Shown piece by piece: positions 42,755 to 50,963 of a stretch of 64,000 bases of DNA. Within the stretch, counting starts at the first letter, position 1. Every line of letters begins with the position of its first letter. The translations under genes were made by a program, and so were the position numbers. Source of the stretch: Ensifer adhaerens (lineage in GTDB: Bacteria > Pseudomonadota > Alphaproteobacteria > Rhizobiales > Rhizobiaceae); contig NZ_CP083351.1 in assembly GCF_020035535.1 (NCBI RefSeq), positions 124,001 through 188,000 on the forward strand. The letters run 5' to 3'. Under the pieces are notes generated by a model that did no database searches, was not told the DNA's origin, and worked only from the letters and a program-made list of their open reading frames with translations.

Positions 42755-42979
42755 GAAGTTTGGCGCTCCGCTGTCTGTACCTACTCGACGGCCGAGCCTG
42801 CCACTATTGGGCGGCGAGCGCGCTCAGCCGAGCGTTGCTGAGTTTCTCGTCGAGCTTGATACGACTTGTCCGTTTGGCGGGCGGACAATGGCCGTCCGAA
42901 AAGCCGGTCGGCCGAGCTCAATCAAGTGAGGAACAGTCAGGCGCATACTGACGTTACTATCATGCCGTTAGTCCAAACT
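42755..42979. other. Gap between hipA relic and terminator
   Basis: 225 bases; a few codons before the hipA relic may still be part of it ('DSGAPNF' just ahead of 'MLHSGS'). No other feature. Confidence 0.35.
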
Positions 42980-43007
42980 GGCCCTCCGCACGGAGGGCCT
43001 CTTTTTT
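42980..43007 (+). terminator. Strong intrinsic terminator, plus strand
   Basis: GGCCCTCCG-CA-CGGAGGGCC (42980-42999) followed by TCTTTTTT. A textbook terminator, yet no plus-strand gene is recognised just upstream; it may belong to a lost gene or an unseen small RNA. Confidence 0.75.
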
Positions 43008-43036
43008 GTCGCTGGCCCTGAACTTAAACCCGGGAT

Positions 43037-43070
43037 CAAAAAAATGGCCCCGAGTGCGCCTCAGGGGCCA
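43037..43070 (-). terminator. Intrinsic terminator of the hypothetical gene at 43211
   Basis: On the minus strand, TGGCCCC-N12-GGGGCCA (43070-43045) is followed by TTTTTTT. It lies 140 bases beyond the stop of the 43211-43714 gene. A similar TGGCCCC/GGGGCCA hairpin occurs at 46153-46179. Confidence 0.7.
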
Positions 43071-43210
43071 AGAAGAGCTGATCCAAACAGGAGCCCCCGT
43101 TGGGGAGAGAGGAACTCCTTTTCGATGACCCAGCTCGATCATCGACATCGATAAACGGATTGAGAACGGAGTTGTTCCGTTGCCCTGCATTTATTTTCTT
43201 CGGTGCCGAG

Positions 43211-43714
43211 TCATGCATCCCAGCGGTATGCCGTATCGCTGGAATGCTGCTCAAGCCACACCGCAATTTCGAACAACGACGTTCCATCGTATCGCCCGCT
43301 TCTGAACCTTTCGGTCAGATATCGGGCGAGCCGGTCGGCCCGTTTTCCATATCTCGGAATGCTGCACCAGACGCACATACGGTCTAAAGTGCGCTGGAGC
43401 ATTTGGAGGTCTTCGGGGCTGATCTGGCTATCGGGACCGCCGGCCACCTCTTCGACCGAAACCACCGCGATTTGGTCGCGGGCAACGTCTGACGTCTCGT
43501 CGGCGCCAGATCTCAAACTTATGCCAATCGCGTCTTTCAGGACCGCAAGATCCCGAAGGCCTCGTTGGTAATGACCAAGTATGCGGGCTGCGATCGATTC
43601 TGCTGCGGCACAGTCGCGCGGGAGGCCTAGCTCGTTCACAATCTCACTGAAGCGCCGATCGACCTCATTCATTTCGTGGGGGAGAAGTGCCTTGGGACTG
43701 GCCGTGGAATTCAT
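43211..43714 (-). CDS. Hypothetical protein
   Basis: 167 residues, intact, beginning 'MNSTASPKALLPHEMNEVDR'. Mostly helical, with a first part 'GLPRDCAAAESIAARILGHY' and a second with a Cys-x-x-Cys-like 'MCVWCSIPRYGKRADRLARY' and 'FRSGRYDGTSLFEIAVWLEQ'. I do not recognise the family. The start has GAGGAGGT about 7 bases upstream on the minus strand, and a terminator follows, so it is probably a real single-gene unit. Confidence 0.6.
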   Translation of the reverse strand: MNSTASPKALLPHEMNEVDRRFSEIVNELGLPRDCAAAESIAARILGHYQRGLRDLAVLKDAIGISLRSGADETSDVARDQIAVVSVEEVAGGPDSQISPEDLQMLQRTLDRMCVWCSIPRYGKRADRLARYLTERFRSGRYDGTSLFEIAVWLEQHSSDTAYRWDA

Positions 43715-43972
43715 CGCGCGACCTCCTCAACTGGGGCGAAAGCGCTAATGATCTTCCAGCCGGCGAGGCCCTGGTAACTGCCCACCGATAGAAGTGATAT
43801 ATGTGGCAAACCTAAAATAAGACAGCCCCTGGCGGGGATCAATAGGTTCTCACGACAAACGCGCCTGAGAAAACCTCAGGCGCGTTTGCGATCCGACTAC
43901 CGAGGGTGCTCCGCGCGCTCCAGCCTGGCAACCGGCATGCGATCGGAATTATGCGATGTCCGGAAGCCTAAT
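43715..43972. other. Intergenic region with long hairpin
   Basis: 258 bases between the hypothetical gene and IS30. Holds the inverted repeat at 43857-43887; no coding frame. Confidence 0.4.
43857..43887. repeat. Perfect 12-base inverted repeat
   Basis: AAACGCGCCTGA (43857-43868) and TCAGGCGCGTTT (43876-43887), 7-base loop. Symmetric, so it could act as a terminator on either strand or as a protein site. Confidence 0.55.
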
Positions 43973-45086
43973 GGTACATTCTAATTTGAAGTGCGACATG
44001 CCAATGATTTCAATGGTTTCCCCCTGGAGATTTTGGAATGTCCCGACGCTATTCGCAGCTGAATCTGGCCGATCGACGCCGCCTCTTCCACTTTGTCGAA
44101 CGCAAAGTGCTGATCAAAGAAATGGCGCGCGAACTTGGTCGTCATCGATCGACGATCTACCGTGAGATCCGGCGCAACACCTTCCACGATCGCGAGCTGC
44201 CCGACTATAGCGGTTACTTCCCAACCGTTGCTGACGACATCCGCAAAGAGCGGCGGCAGCGTTTGAGGAAGCTCGTGCGGCACCCGCAATTGCGCGAATT
44301 GGTGATCGAGCAGCTGAAGGCACTTTGGTCACCGGAACAGATTGCCGGTCGTCTGCTCGCCGATGGCGTGAGCGCCGTGCGGGTCTGCACCGAGACGATC
44401 TATCGCTGCATCTACGGCAAGGACGATCAGGCGCTGGAGCTCTATCAGCATCTGTCGGAAGGCCGCCGCAAACGCCGCCCCCGCGGCTCGAGGAAGCCGC
44501 GCGACGGCACTTTTCCGGCTGCCTGCAGGATATCGCAACGTCCTGATTTCATTGGTGATCGTTCGCAGTTCGGGCATTGGGAAGGCGACTTGTTGATCTT
44601 CCAACGTGACCTGGGCAACGCCAACGTGACCTCACTAATCGAACGCAAGAGCCGCTACACCGTCATGATCAAGAACCACAGCCGGCACTCGCGGCCGATC
44701 ATGGACAAGATCATCGAAACGTTCTCTCCCTTGCCAGCCTTTGCCCGGCAGAGCTTCACCTTTGATCGCGGCACGGAGTTTGCCGGCTTCAGGGCTTTGG
44801 AAGATGGTATCGGCGCGCGGAGCTGGTTTTGCGACCCCAGTGCACCGTGGCAGAAAGGTGCCGTGGAAAACATCAACAAGCGCATCCGTCGGTTCATGCC
44901 AGGCGATACCGATCTTGCAGGCGTGTCGCAACGCAAGCTCATCCAGCTTGCTCGCCATCTCAACGACCAGCCGCGAAAGTGCCTCGACTACCGGACGCCC
45001 GCCGAAGTGTTCCGCGCACATTTGCAAGAGGGAGGCTGAACCCCTACCCTGAAAACCGGCGTGTTGCACTTCAGTTAGGATCTCCC
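43973..45086 (+). mobile_element. Intact IS30-family element, about 1.1 kb
   Basis: The right inverted repeat is at 45061-45086 (GTGTTGCACTTCAGTTAGGA then TCTCCC). The left repeat at about 43973-43999 is imperfect (core TTTGAAGTGCGACAT against CTGAAGTGCAACAC). One full transposase gene lies inside. Target duplications of 2-3 bases cannot be judged. Confidence 0.88.
44038..45039 (+). CDS. IS30-family transposase
   Basis: 333 residues, full length. The N-terminal helix-turn-helix ('MSRRYSQLNLADRRRLFHFV', 'IKEMARELGRHRSTIYREIR') is followed by the rve DDE core, with acidic residues in 'GHWEGDLLIFQRD', 'SFTFDRGTEFAGFR' and 'WQKGAVENINKRIRRFMPGD' (Glu). The C-terminal 'LARHLNDQPRKCLDYRTPAE' is the IS30 end motif. 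Likely active. The same element exists truncated at 5479-6386. Confidence 0.95.
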   Translation: MSRRYSQLNLADRRRLFHFVERKVLIKEMARELGRHRSTIYREIRRNTFHDRELPDYSGYFPTVADDIRKERRQRLRKLVRHPQLRELVIEQLKALWSPEQIAGRLLADGVSAVRVCTETIYRCIYGKDDQALELYQHLSEGRRKRRPRGSRKPRDGTFPAACRISQRPDFIGDRSQFGHWEGDLLIFQRDLGNANVTSLIERKSRYTVMIKNHSRHSRPIMDKIIETFSPLPAFARQSFTFDRGTEFAGFRALEDGIGARSWFCDPSAPWQKGAVENINKRIRRFMPGDTDLAGVSQRKLIQLARHLNDQPRKCLDYRTPAEVFRAHLQEGG

Positions 45087-45140
45087 AATCTACTCCGGGA
45101 TCCATCTCAAACACGAAGTTGCCGCTGGCGGACCGGACAG

Positions 45141-45374
45141 TCATCGACTAATCGATAGGAGGTAGTTAGCAATCTCCCGCCTGATCGAATCGCGGTCAGT
45201 GTACTTCTCGCAGATGCGGTTAAGCTCCTTTAATACGGCATCCTGTTCGCCTTCGTCACAGATCACGTACATATTGTGACCGACAGCGTTGACGTGCCCC
45301 CCTGACGCAATCACACCTTCTACGAACCCCGGACTTTCGTCTTCGCTTAAGCGCACCGGGATGGTTTTGCTCAT
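45141..45374 (-). CDS. Small conserved hypothetical protein, paralogue of 22444-22797
   Basis: 77 residues from the ATG at 45374, preceded by AAGGAAG; an upstream in-frame start lacks a ribosome site. 'FVEGVIASGGHVNAVGHNMY', 'VICDEGEQDAVLKELNRICE' and 'YTDRDSIRREIANYLLSISR' align with the 22444-22797 protein ('AVGH(D/N)MYV', 'L-x-R-I-x-EKY', 'YL-x-SI-x-R'). A small alpha/beta protein of unknown function. Confidence 0.7.
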   Translation of the reverse strand: MSKTIPVRLSEDESPGFVEGVIASGGHVNAVGHNMYVICDEGEQDAVLKELNRICEKYTDRDSIRREIANYLLSISR

Positions 45375-45429
45375 GCTGACGCTTCCTTCTGCTGAAGAAT
45401 GCTTCGGGTTGAAAAGCCTATGCAACTAT

Positions 45430-45856
45430 CATGCGAGCCGCAATTGACCCCGGACCATTGGCGGATCGACTACGACCAAGGCCCTACATCGAACGGGCGC
45501 GGGCCAAGCAGAGTCCTACTCGAAATTGATTACTTGGCCTTGTGAAGGGCTATCCAGAAAGGAGATGGCTTCGACAGGGCGCCGAGGCCATTCGACTCGA
45601 TCTATAGGGCTTTAGGTGAGCCAACCTCTGATATGCGGGGGTAGGTCAGGGGTCTCTAAATAACCGGAAAGAAACCGGATCGTTCCAGAAAAGAGGGCTT
45701 CGTCAGATTCCGGACGAAAGAATGGCTCCGAAAGGGAATAAGGGGCCAAAGAAAGGATGTGCCGAGCTCCGGTGGTCAACGAGGGACCGGAGACTAGCTT
45801 CATAATCCTCAAGCCCGAAACGGTTCCAGCTCGCCGGCGACGTGCTAGACTGGATT
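45430..45856. other. Gap with no supported gene
   Basis: About 430 bases. A minus-strand frame (45612-45812) is open but lacks any recognisable feature. Confidence 0.4.
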
Positions 45857-46171
45857 ATGATCGCTCTGGCCCTCATCAATCGAAGCCTTGCAATGGCTGA
45901 ACGCCACGTGCTCGATTCTGCGCGCCACATAGCTTCCCAGCGGGAAATTGTCGGCACGCTTGAGGCGCGTGGCGGTGACGCTCGGCTGGCTCACGTCTTA
46001 CTCGCCACCTTCGAGCAGTCGGCGGCTCTTCATGTTAGAGACCGAGACCGCCTTAGGGAGATGAAGATGTACGCGGAGAAGGTTGCCTTACATCGGATGT
46101 TGATAAAAGTGCGTTTGAGCAGACTTCGCGCTCATCGTGCTGCCAAAGAAAATGGCCCCAAAGGTGTCTAG
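45857..46171 (+). CDS. Small coiled-coil-like hypothetical protein
   Basis: About 104 residues from the ATG at 45857 (a TTG five codons earlier is possible; ribosome site weak). 'AMAERHVLDSARHIASQREI', 'VGTLEARGGDARLAHVLLAT' and 'FEQSAALHVRDRDRLREMK' resemble a family of short helical proteins common in rhizobia ('E-R-H-V-x-x-x-x-x-H-I-x-x-Q-R-E-I-V-x-x-L'). Function unknown. The basic tail runs into a TGGCCCC/GGGGCCA hairpin and may be an extension. Confidence 0.6.
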   Translation: MIALALINRSLAMAERHVLDSARHIASQREIVGTLEARGGDARLAHVLLATFEQSAALHVRDRDRLREMKMYAEKVALHRMLIKVRLSRLRAHRAAKENGPKGV

Positions 46172-46179
46172 GGGGGCCA
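46153..46179. repeat. TGGCCCC/GGGGCCA hairpin, like 43045-43070
   Basis: TGGCCCC (46153-46159), 13 bases, GGGGCCA (46173-46179). T-rich side is on the minus strand, as at 43037-43070. It overlaps the 3' end of the 45857-46171 gene. Confidence 0.45.
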
Positions 46180-46254
46180 AGTGTGTTCCGATCCGGCGGG
46201 CCCTAGGCGAAATGGGGAAGCCTAGGACCCGCGCCTGTGGTTCCGGGGAGAATC

Positions 46255-46510
46255 ATGGACGCTCATCAAACGATCGGCGAGGAGATGAAACCGCGAGCAA
46301 GCTTGATCAGCTCGTTGGGAAGCTGGATCGGTCCCGCTCTTACATGGCTGCCGAAGCCATCGAGGCTTTCGTTGAGCAGCAGGAATGGCAGCTCGTCGAG
46401 ATCGAAGCCGGGTTGGCCGAGGCCGACCGGGGTGAGTTCGCCCGCGATGAAGATGTGGCGAAAGTCGTTGGGAAGTACGTCAGGTCTGTCGTCAATAATG
46501 AGTGTGAAAC
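46255..46510 (+). pseudogene. ParD/CopG-like antitoxin, frameshifted
   Basis: The start 'MDAHQTIGEEMKP' is in one frame, but the rest ('ETASKLDQLVGKLDRSRSYM', 'AAEAIEAFVEQQEWQLVEIE', 'RDEDVAKVVGKYVRSVVNNE') is in another, so bases have been lost near 46290. The family is a ribbon-helix-helix antitoxin with a C-terminal toxin-binding tail. Its expected stop is also missed by a small change at the junction with the toxin. Confidence 0.75.
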
Positions 46511-46644
46511 GTATTCGCTGGACGCTTCGGGCGTTGCGGCGGCTTGATGAGATCGGCGCGTATATCGAGAAAGACAATCCGGAGTTCTTTGACGTCAATC
46601 GCATCGTACTGGGCGTGCGTCCAGCCGGTATGGAGAGTAACTAA
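46498..46644 (+). pseudogene. ParE-like toxin, truncated and fused to higB 3' sequence
   Basis: 48 codons. The first 29 ('MSVKRIRWTLRALRRLDEIG', then AYIEKDNPE) are the ParE/RelE N-terminus. At about 46580 the DNA switches to a near copy of 4167-4208, the 3' end of higB in antisense orientation, giving the nonsense tail 'FFDVNRIVLGVRPAGMESN'. The toxin core is absent. Confidence 0.75.
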
Positions 46645-46717
46645 ACATCCTCAGCGGGCCAGATTTGCGTGTCGCCTAAGGACCAATTCACGCTTGATAG
46701 GGGCTGCGACCCAGAGC

Positions 46718-46969
46718 GGCGGTCTTTTCAAGGAAGATCGGGAACGGATCACGATGGGGAGTGATAGAGCAGGGTCGGCCCTTCACATTCACGATTTTTT
46801 CCAGCAGAACCCTTTTCACACGGCAAACCAGATTGTTCACATAGCAGGTCTGCCCGCACCAACGGTCAACGCCGCACTCGCCGATCTAGAGAGAATGGGC
46901 ATCATTGATGAGGTGACCCGCCGCAAGCGTGGACGATGTTCAGCTATCGACGACATCTTGCAATTCTGA
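46718..46969 (+). pseudogene. Fic-family protein C-terminal relic
   Basis: The frame reads 'GLFKEDRERITMGSDRAGSA', 'HIHDFFQQNPFHTANQIVHI' and 'AALADLERMGIIDEVTRRKR', ending TGA... at 46969. This is the winged-helix end of Fic/DOC-type AMP transferases ('DRERI', 'T-x-x-T-V-N-x-A-L-x-x-L-E-x-x-G-I'). The catalytic HPFx(D/E)GN domain is missing. Confidence 0.7.
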
Positions 46970-47111
46970 GCGAAGCCACCGATCCCCTTCCTCTTAGTTC
47001 ATGACAAATAGCTGGGTAGAAGCTTCGGTCTTCACCAAGGCGAGCGATAGTAGGCATTCGGAAGGGTCGGCATATTGCCGCCGTCCGATCGTTTCAGTGG
47101 GCTGGAGAGTT

Positions 47112-47264
47112 CGCGTTTCGTTCGACGCGGCTCTAAGAGAGCGAAACCCAGCCTGGGGTGTGCGTGATATCGCTGATCTTGAACACGCGGGTGAGACCGC
47201 GGGGCTTAGCGAAACGATCGAGATGCCTACCAACAACATGTTGTTGGTCTTTCGCCACCGGTAG
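47112..47264 (+). pseudogene. DUF938 methyltransferase C-terminal relic
   Basis: 'SFDAALRERNPAWGVRDIAD' and 'LSETIEMPTNNMLLVFRHR' followed by stop match the C-terminus of DUF938 SAM-dependent methyltransferases ('F-D-x-x-L-R-x-R-x-P-x-W-G-x-R-D', 'E-M-P-x-N-N-L'). The upstream part is not recognisable. Confidence 0.65.
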
Positions 47265-47355
47265 TGCCTGAACAACAATCGCCAAAGCGTGAGAGCGAGG
47301 ACGTTCAACGCCAGCCGAACCTTGCATATCCCAATATTGTGAAGAGCTGAAGGAG

Positions 47356-48807
47356 CTATCGTTTGAGTGCGGTCGTGGGGATCGAGAGATCAAATCGAAG
47401 TCCATCAGCTTGATATAAAAGTTGCGCCGCCCCCCCGGTTTGGAAAGATAATGCGCGTTCAATCAATCGCGATCCGAAGCCTTTGCGCGTGGGCGGCAAG
47501 ACGGGCGGGCCGTTTCGCTCCTTCCATCTCAAGGACAGCCCGCCGACCCGATCCCCCCAAGTGATCTCGATCCGTCCACCGGATACGGAAAGGGCCCCAT
47601 ATTTGGTAGCGTTAGTTGCCAGCTCATGGAAGCCCATGCCCAAACAAAGAGCCAGCGATGAGTCGAGGCGCACATCTCTCCCCTTGATGTTAACGCGGGT
47701 CTCGAAATCGTCCTCTGCGACGAACGGACGAAGGCTGCCACGGATTACCTGGGCCAGGTCTGCGCTTTCCCAACTCTTGCATGCCAGAATATCGTGCGAA
47801 CTGGCCAGCGCGAGGAGACGACCATCCAGTTGGGCCCGGACCTCTGTCTCGGCTGCGCTGTCTTTCAACGTCTCCCTCACGATGACTTGGACCAGAGCGA
47901 GGGTGTTTTTTACACGATGATTGAGTTCTCCAATGAGAGTCTTGTTCAATTCTTCGGCCCGGTGGCGCTGTGTTTGATCTCGCATGATCTTGAGGAAGCC
48001 CGGCGTGCCCTCCGCTCGGAGCGGCAACATCAAGCCGCTACCCCAAAACTGGGTGCCGTCCTTCCGCACGTGCCAACGCTCGTTTTCAGCCCTTCCGTCG
48101 GTCAGGGCTTTGGCGATTTCTTTTTCGGGCTCGCCGGTTTCGCGATCCTGCGAGGTAAAAATAATACGCCCGGGTTGCCCCAGGATCTCGCCGCCCTGAT
48201 ATCCAAGGAGCCGTTCGGCACCCGGGTTCCAGGTAGTCACAAGTCCGCCGCGGTCCATAGTGAATATCGCATAGTCAACGGCGCTGTCTAAGATAAGCTG
48301 CATCTGTTCTTCATCAGCCAGCTCCTTTGTTCGATCATGAACAATTCTCAAAAAGCGTGGGGGCTGGTCGCCAGAGGAGCGAATTGCGCGTTCATGGGCG
48401 TAAAACCTGCTGCCATCTTTGCGGAGATGCCATCGGTTCGCTTCAAACACCTCGTCAGCGAGCGCCTCGCCCCCCTCGGGCACGCCTGAGCGAGGATCCT
48501 CGGGTGTAAAGAGCAACGACATATTCTGACCGATAGCTTCCTCTTCGGTCCACCCGTGCAACGTGGTCGCGCCGGCGTTCCAGAATGTTATTCGGCCCTC
48601 AGCATCGGTCTCAATGATGGCGTAGTCGGTTGCACCACGCAGAAGCGCCCGCATCCGGGCAGACTCAAAGGCGGCGGCGTCCGAGATCTTGCTGTCTACC
48701 ACGGGCGCAGCTTGCCCGGATTCCGTGCGTAGAAGGGCATTCTCGTTTTCCAACGAGGCTATTCTTTCATTGAGGGCTTCGATTTGTTCGGTCGACTTAC
48801 GGTTCAT
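47356..48807 (-). CDS. PAS-PAS HWE-family sensor histidine kinase
   Basis: 483 residues from the ATG at 48807, which has GGAGG 6 bases upstream. A short coiled coil ('EQIEALNERIASLENENALL') leads into two PAS/PAC domains (about 45-160 and 165-285; 'ADYAIIETDAEGRITFWNAG', 'VDYAIFTMDRGGLVTTWNPG'). The HWE kinase core has H-box 'IGELNHRVKNTLALVQVIVR', N-box 'GMGFHELATNATKYGAL' and the W-x-E motif in 'LSLRWKERNGPPVLPPTRKG'. No membrane segment, so it is cytoplasmic. HWE kinases commonly feed the general-stress (PhyR-EcfG) pathway or light responses; PAS ligands are unknown. No response regulator is adjacent. Confidence 0.93.
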   Translation of the reverse strand: MNRKSTEQIEALNERIASLENENALLRTESGQAAPVVDSKISDAAAFESARMRALLRGATDYAIIETDAEGRITFWNAGATTLHGWTEEEAIGQNMSLLFTPEDPRSGVPEGGEALADEVFEANRWHLRKDGSRFYAHERAIRSSGDQPPRFLRIVHDRTKELADEEQMQLILDSAVDYAIFTMDRGGLVTTWNPGAERLLGYQGGEILGQPGRIIFTSQDRETGEPEKEIAKALTDGRAENERWHVRKDGTQFWGSGLMLPLRAEGTPGFLKIMRDQTQRHRAEELNKTLIGELNHRVKNTLALVQVIVRETLKDSAAETEVRAQLDGRLLALASSHDILACKSWESADLAQVIRGSLRPFVAEDDFETRVNIKGRDVRLDSSLALCLGMGFHELATNATKYGALSVSGGRIEITWGDRVGGLSLRWKERNGPPVLPPTRKGFGSRLIERALSFQTGGAAQLLYQADGLRFDLSIPTTALKR

Positions 48808-50382
48808 TGCGGGCCTCCAATTGCATGGCGCCAAGCAATCCTGGTTACAGCTTTTTCTCTAAACCGGTCGCCGTCGCCATATCCAATTTGCGAGTGCTTT
48901 TGGCTTGGTGGGTGCTCTTCTGCTCACCGCTATGCTTACCCCGTTGGGCTATGGTGTCAAATTGCGATACATCAGCCCACGCGGTTCACAGGCGCATCGC
49001 CGCGATCAAAACCAAGAGTCGATCTTCTTTTCCTGGCAGCAACTAACCTCAAGGATGGACAAGAGACGCGGTCGTGAAGTGATTGCGCCGGCCAAGCGGA
49101 TGGAGGCAAGGCACCTTTTGCGGCGACTAGATTTCAGAAGCAATTCCGCCACCGGGATCACGGCCGCAGTCGTGGGCTATATCGCGTCGAGATGAGTAAG
49201 AGCGGCCGCGGTCGAGCTGCGCATGCTGTAGATTCCGGGCCGAGAAACCGGCGGTCGATGCGTTGGCTGTCGAGACTGGCCGGCTTAGCGTGAGCGCGAA
49301 GGCGTCTCCCGAAACCGCATCGCGAAGTAGCGGAGAACAAAAAAGCGACTTACTCGCGGGAATTTTTGATGCATTGAACACGGTCGCGCATATGTTGCTC
49401 CCGCCGGCCACAACCTTGTCGTGCTCGACAACCAGCCCGACCGGGACTTGATCTACTCTTCCGTTCGGTTGGTGCCTCTTTCGGTCACGGTCAATTGCGG
49501 TCGTGCTTGCCGGAAAACTGAATGACGGCGCGCCGGCCCCGCCGATGTCAAGCGTTGCAGAGGGGTCACTGTTGTCCAGAGACGATGCGACGCGACTTTG
49601 GTCAAAGCCGTCACCCTCTCGGAGCCGAATATGTCCACTGACGGCTGATCATAGTGTCGGCATTTTGTGCAATTTGACGCGCCGAGCCTTGGCTTCCTCA
49701 ACTTTAATGCTGACTGCAGTTCACTGCGCTGCTGGATCACAAGGTAGGCACTGAGGTTATAAGCGCATCAACTAGGCAAAAATGCATGGTTCTGCCCCGT
49801 CGGTGCAAGGCTCGGGGCGTCGCAAATGACGATTCCAGTTGCGTAAATGTATCCCGCCTCTCGCGAGTGGACTGCTGTTGCGGCCATGCCGTGATGAGAT
49901 CCGCGCACACCGTTGAGCGTTGCAATCGAGCTCAGAGCCTCAAGCGAAAGCAGGATCCCTGCGTTCGCAGCCGTTCGCCCGTTTGTTTAGAACAGCCCGG
50001 AGCCGATTCATGATCCCTGCCGACGTGACGCGGCAAAGTGGTTTGGCGTACCGGAACCATCCACTGACCGGCCGGTTTGATACGGAGAAAGCAAGCGCGA
50101 GCTTGGAAGAAAATGGCGGATCGGAACGAGGCAACGGTTTTGCGACGGCTGAAAAGCGGCTGGCGGTCGCGAACTCCCGTGACGAGCGCTCGCAAAACGG
50201 CTGTGCTTGAACGCCTTTGCAAATGGCGAACAAAGAAGGGATTGCTGCGTGATCATCGACCTTCAATTCACGGTCGGACATGGAGCGGGATGTTGGAAGC
50301 CTATTCCCTTCACTGTCTCCGACTAAGTTCCCGGGGCTACTTTTGGCGGCGCGCTGTATCAATGCAAACAGGAGTAGAATTC
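48808..50382. other. 1.6 kb region without a supported gene
   Basis: Many short overlapping frames on both strands, none with a family signature. An EcfG-like motif is at 50053-50077. The frame of the DUF1003 gene is open back to 50077, but that part is arginine-rich and unlike the family. Confidence 0.45.
50053..50077 (+). promoter_or_regulatory. EcfG-like general-stress promoter
   Basis: GGAAC (50053-50057), 16 bases, GGTT (50074-50077), one mismatch from GGAAC-N16/17-CGTT. It lies 305 bases before the DUF1003 gene, so the leader would be long. Confidence 0.35.
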
Positions 50383-50937
50383 ATGGCATCGACAGTCGAA
50401 ACCGGGGGTACGGGCGCTACTGATACGAGCGATGGTGAAGCGCAGCTCGAGCGTAACATCCGGGCCATCTTGAGGCGGCGATCCCAACAGGAGCAAGCAC
50501 GAACGACACAGGACCGTGTTGCACAGGGGCTCACGCGCTTTGCCGGTTCGATGACTTTTGTCTATCTACATGTCGCGATATTCGGAGCTTGGATCGTCAC
50601 AAATCTCGGCATCCTGCCCGGCTCGCCGGTGTTCGACCCGACCTTCGCCGTCTTGGCTATGGTGGCCTCGGTCGAGGCCATTTTCATTTCGACGTTTGTG
50701 CTTATCAGCCAGAACCGCATGGCTAACCGCGATGACGAGCGCGACGATCTCAACCTCCAGATCTCGCTTCTGGCTGAACAGGAGGCGACCCATGTGCTGA
50801 CACTTGTGAGCGCCATAGCAGAACGTCTCGGGGTCAGCTCGAACGTTGACGGTGATATAGGTGGACTTGCCTCTCCGACCACGCCGGAGGAGGTAATCGT
50901 CGAACTGGAGCGGCACAAGCGTAAGTTGGAGGACTAG
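50383..50937 (+). CDS. DUF1003-family membrane protein
   Basis: 184 residues from the ATG at 50383 with AGGAG upstream. The core 'RFAGSMTFVYLHVAIFGAWI' and 'PTFAVLAMVASVEAIFISTF' gives two membrane helices; 'VLISQNRMANRDDERDDLNL' and 'QISLLAEQEATHVLTLVSAI' are the conserved DUF1003 blocks. The family is an inner-membrane protein of unknown function, frequent in stress regulons of rhizobia. The N-terminal 60 residues are hydrophilic and cytoplasmic. Confidence 0.9.
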   Translation: MASTVETGGTGATDTSDGEAQLERNIRAILRRRSQQEQARTTQDRVAQGLTRFAGSMTFVYLHVAIFGAWIVTNLGILPGSPVFDPTFAVLAMVASVEAIFISTFVLISQNRMANRDDERDDLNLQISLLAEQEATHVLTLVSAIAERLGVSSNVDGDIGGLASPTTPEEVIVELERHKRKLED

Positions 50938-50963
50938 GTCACCAGCCCCTTAGGAGGAGCCAG

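Noticed and set aside
48808..50382. Several 60-100 codon frames on both strands
   Set aside because: They overlap one another, lack ribosome sites and show no family motifs.
50077..50382. N-terminal extension of the DUF1003 protein
   Set aside because: Arg-rich, unlike the family, and a good AGGAG precedes the ATG at 50383.
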